Shown here: in pieces, positions 17,909 through 28,462 of the stretch
How positions within the stretch are numbered: the stretch's first letter is position 1
How the letters are laid out: the number at the start of each line of letters is the position of its first letter
NCBI RefSeq assembly: GCF_004153195.1
Contig: NZ_SEMC01000004.1
Coordinates: forward strand, 124,001 to 188,000
Direction: 5' to 3'
DNA: 64,000 bases
Source of the DNA: Sporolactobacillus sp. THM19-2
Lineage (GTDB): Bacteria; Bacillota; Bacilli; Bacillales; Sporolactobacillaceae
Made by a program: the position numbers and the translations under genes
The notes under the pieces: model-generated
Databases searched by the model: none
What the model saw: only the letters and a program-made list of their open reading frames with translations
What the model was told of the DNA's origin: nothing

Positions 17909-18616
17909 TTATTCACTGACTGATGGTGCTCCACTGAGTTCTTTTTTCACAATAATATTCAGATTACGGTCAAAATCATACATGACGGGAACGCCGGTGG
18001 GGACATCAACATGGACGATGTCTTTATCTGATATCTTTTCAATGTATTTAACCAGCGCGCGCAGTGTATTTCGATGAGAGACAATCAGCACATTTTCTCC
18101 GGCGATCAGATGTGGTGCGATATGATCTGTCCAGAAGGGGAGTACCCGATAAAGAGTCGTCTTTAAACTTTCTCCGGCGGGCAGAAAACGCGGATCAACT
18201 TCGGCATATCTTCTGTCATGTACCGGATGACGTGGATCATCCATGCTGAGAAGCGGCGGCAAAGCATCATAGCCCTTTCTCCAGTGACTGACCTTTTCCT
18301 TACCCATACGATCTGCCGTTTCCGCTTTATTCAACCGTTGCAGAGCGCCATAGCTGCGTTCGTTTAACCGCCACGTTTTATAAACGGGCAGCCAGTTCTG
18401 GTCCATTTCATTTAAGATATAGTTCATCGATTGGATCGCGCGTTTAAGGACGGAGGTAAAAACAACATCGAAAGGGATATCTGTTTCACTGATCAGCCTG
18501 CCTGCGGTTTTGGCTTCATCAATGCCATGGTCAGTAAGCGGAACATCTTCCCATCCGGAAAAAAGGTTTAATTTATTATATTTACTTTCACCATGTCTGA
18601 CAATCACGAGCTTCAT
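17909..18616 (-). CDS. gpmA: 2,3-bisphosphoglycerate-dependent phosphoglycerate mutase
   Basis: Glycolytic enzyme that interconverts 3- and 2-phosphoglycerate, 235 residues. The phosphohistidine is H8 in VIVRHGESKYN; the second catalytic histidine lies in LIVSHRNTLRALVKY. ERSYGALQRLNKAE matches the GpmA insertion. The ATG at 18616 follows GGGGGTC; a longer frame upstream lacks a site. Bacillus species often rely on the cofactor-independent GpmI, whereas lactic-acid-type Bacilli commonly carry GpmA, which fits a Sporolactobacillus-like host. Confidence 0.93.
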   Translation of the reverse strand: MKLVIVRHGESKYNKLNLFSGWEDVPLTDHGIDEAKTAGRLISETDIPFDVVFTSVLKRAIQSMNYILNEMDQNWLPVYKTWRLNERSYGALQRLNKAETADRMGKEKVSHWRKGYDALPPLLSMDDPRHPVHDRRYAEVDPRFLPAGESLKTTLYRVLPFWTDHIAPHLIAGENVLIVSHRNTLRALVKYIEKISDKDIVHVDVPTGVPVMYDFDRNLNIIVKKELSGAPSVSE

Positions 18617-18747
18617 TGTATGACCCCCAGTATTTCTCATATCATGCGTTTCATACTGTACGTTATTTCATGCATTCCAGTATACTGCATTGAAAGATAA
18701 TTTCCAATGATTGAGGTCATGATGAAATAAAATTACTCTCCGGAGTA

Positions 18748-18775
18748 TAAAAAAGAAGCCCCTGCGGCTTCCCTG
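18748..18775 (-). terminator. Terminator of the minus-strand coat gene
   Basis: On the minus strand GAAGCC and GGCTTC pair around a 5-base loop and are followed by TTTTTTA. Confidence 0.8.
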
Positions 18776-18780
18776 ACTTC

Positions 18781-20034
<1,254 letters not shown>

Positions 20035-20174
20035 TCATATAGATAAATGGGTGAATAGACTGGTGAAACAGCCCTTTTTCCCCGTGAACCCGGGGAAGTC
20101 GCACAAGAACAGACGCCTTTCCGTATCATGACTTGTGAGGATAAAACCCAAAGACCGGAGCAAGGGGGAGTTTG

Positions 20175-21305
20175 ATGAAAATTGCCATGATTGCCACGGA
20201 AAAATTACCTGTTCCTGCAATTCGGGGCGGAGCCATACAAATCTATCTGCAGTCTTCTGCCGAGATTATAGCGAAAAATCATGAGGTCACAATGATTTCC
20301 ATACAGGATCCCGACCTCCCTGATGAGGAAACAATCAACGGTATCCATTATGTTCGTTTTCCCGCATCAAATTATCTGAACGCGCTGGTTGATCTGGTGA
20401 AGGAAAGCTCATTTGATATCATTCACCTGTGCAACCGGCCGGCCTGGGTTGCACAGGTGAAACAGGCGGCTCCTGTGAGCAAGATCGTACTTAGTGTCCA
20501 TAATGAAATGTTTTCTAAGGGAAAACTGACTCAGGAACAGGGGAAACAGTGTATCAGCGATGTGTCGGCCGTCGTGACTGTCAGTGATTTTATTCGGAAG
20601 TCGATAACTGATCGATTCCCGGAAGCTGAGGAAAAAGCAATAACTGTATATTCCGGAGTGGATCTTGACGCGTACCATCCGGCCTGGACCGAAGAAGGCA
20701 GGAAAATTCGTGAGAACATGAGGAAGCGGGCGGGACTTGAGGGGAGAAAGATCATCCTGTTTGTCGGAAGACTGAGCAAGGTCAAGGGACCACATATCCT
20801 TCTTCAGGCCATCCCGGAAATCACAAAAAGACATCCGGATGCAATGCTGGTCTTCGTCGGTTCCAAATGGTTTGGTGATGATCAGGTGAACAATTACGTC
20901 AGGCATCTCTATACCCTGGGTGCGATGCATATCGATCATGTGACCTTTATTAAATTTGTCACGCCCCGGGATATACCCGGCTTTTACACGATGTCTGATA
21001 TTTTTGTCTGCTGCTCACAGTGGCAGGAACCACTTGCACGAGTGCATTATGAAGCCATGGCAGCCGGCCTCCCGATTATTACTACAGATCGAGGCGGTAA
21101 TGCTGAAGTGATCCGTGACGGTGAGAACGGACGGGTAATTACTCATTTTTCAGACCCTCTGCAATACGCAACGCGGATCAATGAGTTACTCGATGAAGAT
21201 GAGAGGCGTAAAAGTATCGGGGAGCAGGGCAGAAGGATAGCCGAAGAAAGATTTGGCTGGGAAACCGTCGCCGGGAATCTGGTTCGTGTTTACGAAGGGG
21301 TTTAG
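20175..21305 (+). CDS. CotSA-like family 4 glycosyltransferase
   Basis: 376-residue GT4 glycosyltransferase similar to B. subtilis CotSA, a spore coat protein. The N-terminal Rossmann domain starts MKIAMIATEKLPVPAIRGGAIQ. The C-terminal domain has ILFVGRLSKVKGPHILLQAI and the nucleotide-sugar site SQWQEPLARVHYEAMAAGLPIITTDRGG with the EX7E glutamates. The ATG at 20175 follows GGGGGAG. It begins a plus-strand run with the next two coat-type genes, presumably an operon decorating the spore surface with sugar. Confidence 0.85.
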   Translation: MKIAMIATEKLPVPAIRGGAIQIYLQSSAEIIAKNHEVTMISIQDPDLPDEETINGIHYVRFPASNYLNALVDLVKESSFDIIHLCNRPAWVAQVKQAAPVSKIVLSVHNEMFSKGKLTQEQGKQCISDVSAVVTVSDFIRKSITDRFPEAEEKAITVYSGVDLDAYHPAWTEEGRKIRENMRKRAGLEGRKIILFVGRLSKVKGPHILLQAIPEITKRHPDAMLVFVGSKWFGDDQVNNYVRHLYTLGAMHIDHVTFIKFVTPRDIPGFYTMSDIFVCCSQWQEPLARVHYEAMAAGLPIITTDRGGNAEVIRDGENGRVITHFSDPLQYATRINELLDEDERRKSIGEQGRRIAEERFGWETVAGNLVRVYEGV

Positions 21306-21337
21306 TTGAAAAAATGACCTGAAAATGAGGTGCTGAT

Positions 21338-22408
21338 GTGATTGATGAACAATATAAAAAACGTATAGAACAAAATCATAAAGACTTATTAGGTGTGCTT
21401 CAGCATTATCCGGTAGAACCAGGGAAAATAACTCTGCTGCCCTCAAGAGGTGGCCGGTCAAAATGGCTGATTGAAACCGATAAAGGCAATATGTTTCTAA
21501 GACTTGAGACGATCAATCCGAAAAGAATGCTGTTTATTGCCGGTGCTCACTGGTATCTGCAGCAAAAAGGTTTCCCCATTGCCAAATTGATTCCGACCCG
21601 GAACGGAGGGCTTTGTCTGTCCGGAGGCAACCATATTTATCTCATGACAGAAGCAAATGAGGGGAAAGGCGTTCAGTATTACGAACGCGAAGAGATCATG
21701 AAAACGATGGCTTTTATCGGGGCTTTCCACAAAGCATCTGTCGGATACAGCCCGGTAAAAGGGAGTAAGAGGAGAACCCGGATCGGTAAATGGAAAAAGC
21801 TTTATCAATGGAAAATTCAAGAACTTGAAAGCAATATGAAACTGGCAATGGCTGCTGATGCCAATGACCCTTTCTCCCAACTCTTTATTGAACATGCGGA
21901 TCAAATGTTAAAAAGGGGTAAAGAAGCACTGAAAGAGCTTGATCAGCCGGCTTTCTCAGATTGGACCCGTGAGACCATGGAATCAGGGATGTTTTGTCAG
22001 CAGGATTTTACCATGGCACGCATGATTATGAAAGACAATCAGGTTTTTATGAAAGATCTTCATTCAATCACGATCGATCTTCCTGCCCGTGATCTGCGAA
22101 TTCTGATGAATAAAGTGATGAAAAAGCTTTCTGTGTGGGATCGGGATCTGGCTTACGATATGCTGCAGGCCTATGATCAGGTCTTTCCATTAAAAAAAGA
22201 GTATTATCAGGTCCTGCTTACAGATCTGAAATTTCCACATTTGTTTTGCGGGCTTGCCCATAAATACTATCTTGAACAAAAGAAATCCTGGGGCGATGAA
22301 AAATATTTGATGTATCTGCGCAACATTATCGCGGTTGAACAATCCAAACAAGCATTTCTGACAGATTTTGATCAGCTGATCAGCAGGGTTAAAGGTGGTG
22401 TATCATAA
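21338..22408 (+). CDS. CotS/CotI-family spore coat kinase-fold protein
   Basis: 356 residues, paralogous in layout to the minus-strand CotS-like gene: N-lobe strands (SKWLIETDKGNMFLRLE), then a C-lobe with FCQQDFTMARMIM in place of the CHQD motif of active kinases. The catalytic Asp is kept (QQDF) but the usual His is Gln, so activity is uncertain. A GTG start at 21338 sits behind GAGGTGC; no ATG is near. It overlaps the next gene by 1 bp. Position after a CotSA-like gene mirrors the cotI-cotSA-cotS cluster of B. subtilis. Confidence 0.8.
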   Translation: MIDEQYKKRIEQNHKDLLGVLQHYPVEPGKITLLPSRGGRSKWLIETDKGNMFLRLETINPKRMLFIAGAHWYLQQKGFPIAKLIPTRNGGLCLSGGNHIYLMTEANEGKGVQYYEREEIMKTMAFIGAFHKASVGYSPVKGSKRRTRIGKWKKLYQWKIQELESNMKLAMAADANDPFSQLFIEHADQMLKRGKEALKELDQPAFSDWTRETMESGMFCQQDFTMARMIMKDNQVFMKDLHSITIDLPARDLRILMNKVMKKLSVWDRDLAYDMLQAYDQVFPLKKEYYQVLLTDLKFPHLFCGLAHKYYLEQKKSWGDEKYLMYLRNIIAVEQSKQAFLTDFDQLISRVKGGVS

Positions 22409-22851
22409 TGGCTGAACAGGATCCTTTTAAAATTCCAAAAGTTGATCTGGAAACGTATCGATTTTCTCCACCTGGCTCCATGGGCTGGAGTGCTCAGGAC
22501 TATGAGAAATTACTTAATCATTCAGAAGAGCCTGACGTTTCCGATCCATTTTTACCTCCGCTCATTCCTCAGGATGCACTGACGGAACTGGCTTCGTCCG
22601 TTGAATATCAAATAGAACTGCCAGTAGTCCGAGACATAGAAAATACGCCCTCTGAAGTACAACGGGAGGACATCAAACCTGTAGACGTTAAACAGAAGAA
22701 AACGACAGGACAACCGAAGCAGGAACCGGTAAGGGAGTCTGATGGTCACGACACGTCTGAGAAAGAGTCAATCTATCAAGATCTTATTCTGACTGGGAAT
22801 CCACCTGCTAAACCGTGGATGGCCGATCAGCTTACCACTTTTTATTCTTAA
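22408..22851 (+). CDS. Uncharacterised acidic protein in coat operon
   Basis: 147-residue hydrophilic protein without recognised domain. It is rich in Pro, Glu and Asp, with an ordered-looking N-terminus (FRFSPPGSMGWSAQDYEKLL) and a low-complexity centre. The C-terminus PAKPWMADQLTTFYS is again conserved-looking. The ATG overlaps the stop of the preceding coat gene (TAATG) with GGTGGTG upstream, so it is translated with it. It may be a structural coat component; function is otherwise unknown. Confidence 0.6.
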   Translation: MAEQDPFKIPKVDLETYRFSPPGSMGWSAQDYEKLLNHSEEPDVSDPFLPPLIPQDALTELASSVEYQIELPVVRDIENTPSEVQREDIKPVDVKQKKTTGQPKQEPVRESDGHDTSEKESIYQDLILTGNPPAKPWMADQLTTFYS

Positions 22852-22967
22852 CGCTTTGTTCTGTAAGATGTTGCTTTTCGCTCTATATACTCGCTTTTCC
22901 CGGGACCGGAGGCTTAGCTTTACTGAACCTTTTTCCCACAAAAATTTCATACCCCCTTAAAGTAAAG

Positions 22968-22993
22968 AAAAGCGGAGAGCATCCGCTTTTTTA
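22968..22993 (+). terminator. Terminator of the plus-strand coat operon
   Basis: AAGCGGA and TCCGCTT pair around GAGCA, followed by TTTTTATA. Confidence 0.85.
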
Positions 22994-23057
22994 TACTTCA
23001 GAGAGAGACGGATAATTAAGTGAAACTTAGTGGCTTTACTAAACCGGTTTGCCCTTC

Positions 23058-24233
23058 CTAATAGCGAAAATCAGAGGCAGACAGATAGACCGAATCCCTG
23101 CGGATCACGCCGTTGTACAGACGCAGGAGGCGGTCCGCAACATGGCTGAAATCATGATTAGCCTCAACAAATAAGCGACCATTTCGACCCAGACGGGAAG
23201 CAGTAAAGGGATTAGATAACAGATAGTCGATGGCCTGAACGAAAGATCCCACCCGATCATATTTTTCCAGAACCAGGCCGTTTACATGTTGCTTCACTAC
23301 CTCAGTATTCCCCCCGCGATCGGTAGTCACTACCGGTACCCCGGCTGCCATCGCCTCATAATGGACCCTGGCCAGGGGTTCCTGCCACTGGGAACTGCAG
23401 ACGAAGAGATCCGCAGCAGGAAAGAGGTCGGGGATTTGGTCAGAGGGGACATATTTTGTAAATATCACCTGTGTACGAATCGGTTCAGCCAGCTGATAGA
23501 GAAAATTCACATAAGGGTTGCTCCCGTTATCGCTGAACCATTTCCCTCCCGCAATGACGAGCACAGCATCTGGATGGTCGTCAAGAAGATATTTCATGGC
23601 CTGGATCAGCATATGCGGGCCTTTAGACGGACTCAGTCTGCCGACAAAAAGGATGACTTTCTTATCTTTTATGCCCAGTCTGGCACGCGTGTTTGAACGA
23701 ACCGTTCTTCCCTTGATCGTCCAGACAGGGTAGTAGCGATTTAAATCAGCGCCGGAATAAACAACATCCGTTTTTTTGCCGGCCTGCGGAAAACGGCGAA
23801 TGACAGAGTCCTTAATGTAACGACTGACTGTCATTAAGCGGTTCACTGAATCAATCGCCTGCCGGCCTTCGAAATCCGATATTTTATCAGGATGAAACAT
23901 TTCGTTATGCAGACTCAGGACGAAACGGGATTGCGGGCAGGCTTTTTTATACTTAATCACGTCTTTCGGACGATTGAATACATGAATCACATCAAATGTG
24001 TGTTGTGTGATTTCTTTTGCCACGTGATCCGAATAAGCTTCTTGAGGCAGGCGGACGTAACAAATATGATTTTTTACTTCACGGTCCGATAAGGCGGGAT
24101 CTGTGACGGAGAAGATTGTCAGCTGATGTTCAGCCGCCAGATCAGACGCCACTCCATCGATCATCATCTGTATCGCACCGCCTCTGATTGCAGGTAACGG
24201 AAGTTTTTCCGTACAAATGTATGCCAGTCTCAT
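23058..24233 (-). CDS. Second CotSA-like family 4 glycosyltransferase
   Basis: 391 residues, closely related to the GT4 protein encoded at 20175-21305: identical opening TEKLPxPAIRGGAIQ, ILFVGRLSxxKGPHMLIQAM and SQWQEPLARVHYEAMAAG. Both act probably on the spore coat. The ATG at 24233 follows GAGGTG at seven bases. It is on the opposite strand from the three-gene coat operon, converging on it. The last 15 residues (DSVYLSASDFRY) extend past the usual family end. Confidence 0.83.
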   Translation of the reverse strand: MRLAYICTEKLPLPAIRGGAIQMMIDGVASDLAAEHQLTIFSVTDPALSDREVKNHICYVRLPQEAYSDHVAKEITQHTFDVIHVFNRPKDVIKYKKACPQSRFVLSLHNEMFHPDKISDFEGRQAIDSVNRLMTVSRYIKDSVIRRFPQAGKKTDVVYSGADLNRYYPVWTIKGRTVRSNTRARLGIKDKKVILFVGRLSPSKGPHMLIQAMKYLLDDHPDAVLVIAGGKWFSDNGSNPYVNFLYQLAEPIRTQVIFTKYVPSDQIPDLFPAADLFVCSSQWQEPLARVHYEAMAAGVPVVTTDRGGNTEVVKQHVNGLVLEKYDRVGSFVQAIDYLLSNPFTASRLGRNGRLFVEANHDFSHVADRLLRLYNGVIRRDSVYLSASDFRY

Positions 24234-24363
24234 CACTTTTCACCTCGAAATGAACCGGAATGATGACCCAGGACAAATGCCTCCTGGGTCATTGCCTGAA
24301 ATATCATATGCCTGCCGGTCTGTCGAGAAAGTTGTCTGAAGTGGATCCCAGAAAAAAATGACG

Positions 24364-24392
24364 TTTTCATAAGGGTCCTGAAGTAATATAAT
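24364..24392 (+). promoter_or_regulatory. Probable sigma-A promoter of the Lrp-type regulator gene
   Basis: TTTTCA (24364-24369), 17-base spacer, TATAAT (24387-24392), 40 bases upstream of the start codon. Confidence 0.5.
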
Positions 24393-24431
24393 GAGTATAC
24401 GAATAATGAAGAGGAAGCAGAAGGGAGCGAT

Positions 24432-24935
24432 ATGATGAAACTGACTGCAACAGAAATTGAAATTGCTGAAATATTAGAGAAGGATGCCCGCTTGTCCAAT
24501 GAAGAAGTAGCCAAAATGACTGATCTCAGTCTGGAACAAACACGTGAAATAATAAAAAAACTGGAAGAGCAGAAAGTCATTGTCAGGTACGTTACGCTTG
24601 TCGACTGGGGGAAAATTGACGGCCATCAGGGCGTAACGGCAATGATTGATGTCAAGGTCACGCCAAAACGCGATGTCGGGTTTAATAAAGTGGCTGAGCG
24701 CATCTACCGTCACAGTGAAGTCAAATCAGTTTATCTGATGTCCGGCACCTATGACCTGTCCGTGGTCGTTGAAGGGCATTCCGTTAATGAAGTGGCTCAT
24801 TTTGTCACACAGAAATTATCAACTATAGAGGGCGTCATCTCAACCACCACCCATTTCGTGCTGAAAAAATTCAAACATGACGGCACCGTATATGATCAGG
24901 ATCAGAAAGATAATCGAATTGTGGTGTCGCCGTGA
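24432..24935 (+). CDS. Lrp/AsnC-family transcriptional regulator
   Basis: 167-residue regulator. An N-terminal winged helix-turn-helix (about 5-52, ARLSNEEVAKMTDLSLEQTREIIKKLEE) precedes a RAM ligand-binding domain (about 68-145; YLMSGTYDLSVVVEG). It is cotranscribed with an aminotransferase whose ATG overlaps its stop by one base. The pair corresponds to the B. subtilis yugG-yugH (AlaR-AlaT) arrangement, so alanine-responsive control is likely by analogy. Two consecutive ATGs follow GGGAG; either 24432 or 24435 could be used. Confidence 0.85.
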   Translation: MMKLTATEIEIAEILEKDARLSNEEVAKMTDLSLEQTREIIKKLEEQKVIVRYVTLVDWGKIDGHQGVTAMIDVKVTPKRDVGFNKVAERIYRHSEVKSVYLMSGTYDLSVVVEGHSVNEVAHFVTQKLSTIEGVISTTTHFVLKKFKHDGTVYDQDQKDNRIVVSP

Positions 24936-26104
24936 TGGAACTGAAGACGAATTATCTGGCCCATCATGTCCAAACGCTCAAGCCGTCGGGGATCCGCAAG
25001 TTTTTTGATGCAACGGCGGGAATGACCGGGGTGATCTCTCTCGGGGTCGGTGAGCCGGATTTTGTCACACCCTGGAATGTACGGGAAGCGGCAATTTTAT
25101 CACTTGAAGACGGTTATACTTCTTATACAGCCAATGCAGGATTGCCTGCGCTGCGCGAAGAAATTGCCCGTTATATTGAAAATTATTTCTGCGTGACCTA
25201 TCATCCGGATTCGGAGATCATCGTGACAGTCGGCGCGAGTGAAGCTATTGACATCTCACTGCGGGCGATTCTCGACCCGGGCGATGAGGTTCTCGTTGTC
25301 GAACCCTGTTTTGTTTCTTATGCGCCGCTTGTCACACTGGCGGGCGGCGTGCCGGTCACTGTCGAGGCAAAAAAAGAAAACCAGTTCAAAGTGACGGCCT
25401 CGCAGCTCGAGGCTGCCTGTACGGAGCGGACAAAAGCGATCATGATCTGTTCGCCAAACAACCCGACAGGGGCCATGCTGAACAAGGATGAGATGGAACG
25501 AATTGCAGCGGTGGCCAGGAAGCATGACCTGCTGATTCTGTCTGATGAAATATATGCGGAACTGGTCTATGACGAACTTTACACAAGCTTCGCTGCTCTG
25601 GATGATATGCGGGAACGAACTATTCTGGTCAGTGGTTTCTCCAAAGATCTGGCCATGACTGGATGGCGAATTGGGTTTGTCTGTGCTCCGAAAGACATTG
25701 CGGAAGGCATGCTGAAGATCCACCAGTATACCATCATGTGCGCATCGACTATGGCTCAGTATGCCGCTCTGGAAGGTCTGAAGAGTGGACGTAAGGAAGT
25801 TAACGAGATGCGGAAAAGCTACCGGCAGCGCCGCAATTATATCGTAGAGTCGCTGAACGAAATAGGACTTGACTGTCCAAAGCCGGAAGGGGCTTTTTAT
25901 ACCTTCCCGTCAGTAGCGTCGACCGGACTTAGCTCAGAGGTATTTGCGAAGCGTCTCCTGCAAACAGAAAAAGTTGTTGTTGTACCCGGTAATGCCTTCG
26001 GAGACTGCGGCGAAGGCTATGTGCGTTGCAGCTACGCAACCTCAATGGCACAGCTTCAGGAAGCGATGACTCGAATCAAACGATTTGTAGAGAGTATCTG
26101 GTAA
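24935..26104 (+). CDS. Class I/II aminotransferase (AlaT/PatA-like)
   Basis: PLP fold-type I aminotransferase, 389 residues. The PLP lysine is in SGFSKDLAMTGWRIGF, the substrate-carboxylate arginine in YVRCSYATS, and SPNNPTGAML and SDEIYAELVY complete the active site. The neighbouring Lrp regulator gene ends in TGATG, and ATG 24935 is used in preference to the overlapping GTG 24932. Likely reaction: alanine or aromatic amino acid to 2-oxo acid transfer. By analogy with B. subtilis AlaT it is probably an alanine transaminase, but substrate assignment within this family is unsafe. Confidence 0.85.
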   Translation: MELKTNYLAHHVQTLKPSGIRKFFDATAGMTGVISLGVGEPDFVTPWNVREAAILSLEDGYTSYTANAGLPALREEIARYIENYFCVTYHPDSEIIVTVGASEAIDISLRAILDPGDEVLVVEPCFVSYAPLVTLAGGVPVTVEAKKENQFKVTASQLEAACTERTKAIMICSPNNPTGAMLNKDEMERIAAVARKHDLLILSDEIYAELVYDELYTSFAALDDMRERTILVSGFSKDLAMTGWRIGFVCAPKDIAEGMLKIHQYTIMCASTMAQYAALEGLKSGRKEVNEMRKSYRQRRNYIVESLNEIGLDCPKPEGAFYTFPSVASTGLSSEVFAKRLLQTEKVVVVPGNAFGDCGEGYVRCSYATSMAQLQEAMTRIKRFVESIW

Positions 26105-26207
26105 CGCCTCCGATTGCAGATGGATTAATGTATGTATACATTATGACGAACCTGATCATAATAAATCCGGATCTTTCACTCTTGAGTCGGGTATCATGCG
26201 ACGATCG

Positions 26208-26258
26208 AAGAAACGAGAAGAGGTCTGATCTGACAGGCTGTCTCCTCTTGTTTCTTTA
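26208..26258 (+). terminator. Terminator after the aminotransferase gene
   Basis: AAGAAAC and GTTTCTT, with inner AAGAGG and CCTCTT, form an interrupted stem. Confidence 0.55.
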
Positions 26259-26272
26259 CAACAGGATGGACA

Positions 26273-26286
26273 AGTAAACGCTTACG
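26273..26286 (+). promoter_or_regulatory. cre-like CcpA site upstream of dhaK
   Basis: AGTAAACGCTTACG contains the palindrome GTAAACGCTTAC; only the outermost T and A of the cre consensus TGWAANCGNTNWCA are missing. It lies 50 bases before dhaK, so carbon catabolite control is plausible. Confidence 0.45.
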
Positions 26287-26336
26287 AATTATGATGAAAA
26301 CGTAAGAAGGAATTGTCCGAAGGGAGCGTACAGGTG

Positions 26337-27326
26337 ATGAAAAAGATCATGAATAAACCGGAAAATATCGTTGACGAGATGATTGACGGACTGGTCTTCG
26401 GCAGCACGGATCTGATTCGGCGGATCCCTGAAACAAATATTGTGATCCGGAAAAAGAAATCTCCCGGCAAAGTGGCATTGGTCAGTGGTGGCGGCAGCGG
26501 CCATGAACCGACCCATGCCGGGTATGTCGGCTCCGGCATGCTGGCCGCAGCCGTGTGCGGGCCTGTCTTCACGTCACCGGCGCCGGATCAGATCGTCGAA
26601 GCAATTAAACAGTCGAACCAGGGAGCAGGTGTCCTGTTAATTATCAAAAATTACTCCGGCGATGTGATGAATTTTGAAATGGCTGAAGAACTTGCGGCAA
26701 TGGATGGAATCAAAGTTGATCATCTTGTAGTTGACGACGATATTGCCGTTGAGGACAGTACCTATACGGCTGGAAAGCGCGGTGTGGCAGGTACAGTTCT
26801 TGTGCACAAACTGCTGGGGGCAGCAGCAGAATCCGGTCTTTCGCTTGAGGCATTGAAAGAACTTGGTGAAAAGGTAGTTGATTCGATCAAAACGATCGGT
26901 GTCGCTTTATCGGCCGGAACAGTTCCGGAATCAGGCAAACCCGGCTTCATACTCGCTGAGGATGAGATGGAATACGGTGTCGGCATACACGGCGAACCAG
27001 GTTACCACAGGGAGAAAATCAAACCGTCGGCAGCCATTGCCAGAGAACTGATCGACCATCTTCGTAAAGCATTCCAGTGGAAGGCCGGCGACCCGTACGG
27101 TATTTTGGTAAACGGACTGGGCGCAACCCCACTGATGGAGCAATATGTGTTTGCAAATGATGTAGCAAAGTTGCTGCAGGCGGATCAGCTTGAGCTGCCG
27201 TTTCGCAAGATCGGCAACTATATGACGTCGCTGGAGATGGCGGGGCTTTCTCTGACATTATTTCATCTGCAGGATTCAAAGTGGCTCGATTGGCTTAAGG
27301 CACCGGTTGAGACAACAGCCTGGTAA
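26337..27326 (+). CDS. dhaK: PTS-dependent dihydroxyacetone kinase subunit DhaK
   Basis: Binds dihydroxyacetone covalently as a hemiaminal for phosphorylation by DhaL-ADP/ATP. 329 residues; the substrate-binding histidine is H218 in GIHGEPG, the same number as in E. coli DhaK. GGGSGHEPTHAGYVG near 50-64 and KNYSGDVMNF near 104 are family hallmarks. The ATG at 26337 is preferred for family fit; GGAG lies ten bases upstream. It is the first gene of dhaKLM, behind a cre-like site. The product is dihydroxyacetone phosphate, feeding glycerol/DHA carbon into glycolysis. Confidence 0.95.
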   Translation: MKKIMNKPENIVDEMIDGLVFGSTDLIRRIPETNIVIRKKKSPGKVALVSGGGSGHEPTHAGYVGSGMLAAAVCGPVFTSPAPDQIVEAIKQSNQGAGVLLIIKNYSGDVMNFEMAEELAAMDGIKVDHLVVDDDIAVEDSTYTAGKRGVAGTVLVHKLLGAAAESGLSLEALKELGEKVVDSIKTIGVALSAGTVPESGKPGFILAEDEMEYGVGIHGEPGYHREKIKPSAAIARELIDHLRKAFQWKAGDPYGILVNGLGATPLMEQYVFANDVAKLLQADQLELPFRKIGNYMTSLEMAGLSLTLFHLQDSKWLDWLKAPVETTAW

Positions 27327-27340
27327 AAGGAGCAATGGGT

Positions 27341-27925
27341 ATGATTACAGTTGAAAATACAATAAAGTGGTTAAATCTATTCAGTGACCGGATTGCAGAT
27401 CACAAGGATTATTTAAGCGAACTGGATCAGGCAATTGGTGATGGAGACCATGGGACAAACATGGCCCGGGGAGCAGCCGCGATGAAAGAAGCACTGAACG
27501 GTAAAGCATTCAAAACCGTTCAGGAGGTCCTGAAAACCGCTGCGATGAGCCTGCTCAGTAAAATTGGCGGCGCATCCGGGCCACTTTACGGTTCCGCGTT
27601 TATCGGTATGGCGAAAATCGCTGCAGGCGATGAAACAGATCCGGCAGAACTGGTTCGTGCCGGTGCATCGAGTATTCAGCATCGCGGGAAAGCCAAACCC
27701 GGCGATAAAACCATGGTTGATGTCTGGCTTCCGGTAGCTGAAGCACTGAAAAGCGGTAAGTTAACGGTTGACACCATCAATCAGGCAGTGCAGTCGACAA
27801 AACCAATGAAAGCGAAAAAAGGAAGAGCTTCCTATCTCGGTGATCGTTCCATCGGCCACCTGGATCCTGGATCCGTGTCCAGTGGCTATTTGTTTGAGAC
27901 AATGCTTGAAGGCGGCTTATTATGA
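27341..27925 (+). CDS. dhaL: Dihydroxyacetone kinase ADP-binding subunit DhaL
   Basis: 194-residue all-helical nucleotide subunit. Two of the Mg-binding aspartates are D34 and D36 in AIGDGDHGTN; GGASGPLYG and GDKTMVDVW follow. The bound ADP is rephosphorylated by DhaM rather than exchanged. AGGAG lies eight bases before ATG 27341; the in-frame ATG at 27335 is too close to it. The gene is 14 bases after dhaK and overlaps dhaM by 4 bp. Confidence 0.95.
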   Translation: MITVENTIKWLNLFSDRIADHKDYLSELDQAIGDGDHGTNMARGAAAMKEALNGKAFKTVQEVLKTAAMSLLSKIGGASGPLYGSAFIGMAKIAAGDETDPAELVRAGASSIQHRGKAKPGDKTMVDVWLPVAEALKSGKLTVDTINQAVQSTKPMKAKKGRASYLGDRSIGHLDPGSVSSGYLFETMLEGGLL

Positions 27926-28293
27926 ATGAATACGGTGTGCTGCTTTGTTCGCATGTGGATAAAATTGCGTTGGGACTGACAACTCTGTTGAAAGAAGTTG
28001 CCTCTGATGTATCCGTTACTTCAGCCGGCGGAACTGAAGATGGTGGAATCGGAAGCAGTTTTGACAAAATTCAGGCTGCCGTTGAAGCGAATAAAGCCGA
28101 TAAAGTCCTCGCTTTTTATGATATGGGCAGTTCCAAAATGAATTTGGAAATGGTTAAAGAAACATCAGATAAATCAATCGAGATGTTCGATACCGCATTC
28201 ATCGAAAGTGCTTATACCGCTACGGCACTGCTGCAAGCCGGGGTACCGATTGAAGAAATCAGGAAACAGCTGGCCCCTTTGAAGATAAAATAA
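27922..28293 (+). CDS. dhaM: PTS-dependent dihydroxyacetone kinase phosphotransferase DhaM
   Basis: 123-residue EIIA(Man)-like domain that carries phosphate from HPr to DhaL-ADP. The probable phosphohistidine is H11 in LLCSHVDKIALGL; GGTEDGGIGSSF is the family loop. It contains only the EIIA domain, as in Firmicutes, without the fused HPr and EI domains of E. coli DhaM. It starts at an ATG overlapping dhaL (ATGA). A terminator-like hairpin follows. Confidence 0.93.
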   Translation: MNEYGVLLCSHVDKIALGLTTLLKEVASDVSVTSAGGTEDGGIGSSFDKIQAAVEANKADKVLAFYDMGSSKMNLEMVKETSDKSIEMFDTAFIESAYTATALLQAGVPIEEIRKQLAPLKIK

Positions 28294-28310
28294 GTGCCGG
28301 ATGCGGCAGA

Positions 28311-28353
28311 GAAGGGTATATGAAGCCAAGAGTTCACGTACCTTTCCTTTTTT
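28311..28353 (+). terminator. Probable terminator of dhaKLM
   Basis: GAAGGGTA (28311-28318) pairs with TACCTTTC (28339-28346, one G-U), followed by CTTTTTTA. Confidence 0.55.
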
Positions 28354-28462
28354 ATGCGCAAATGAGATGAGCTCCCTGGTTTGACCGATTTCTTCCGGAT
28401 AAAACTTCCTGTTCAGCCTGGCGCCTGCCTTTATCTGTCATTGACAGGTGAAATTTTACCAG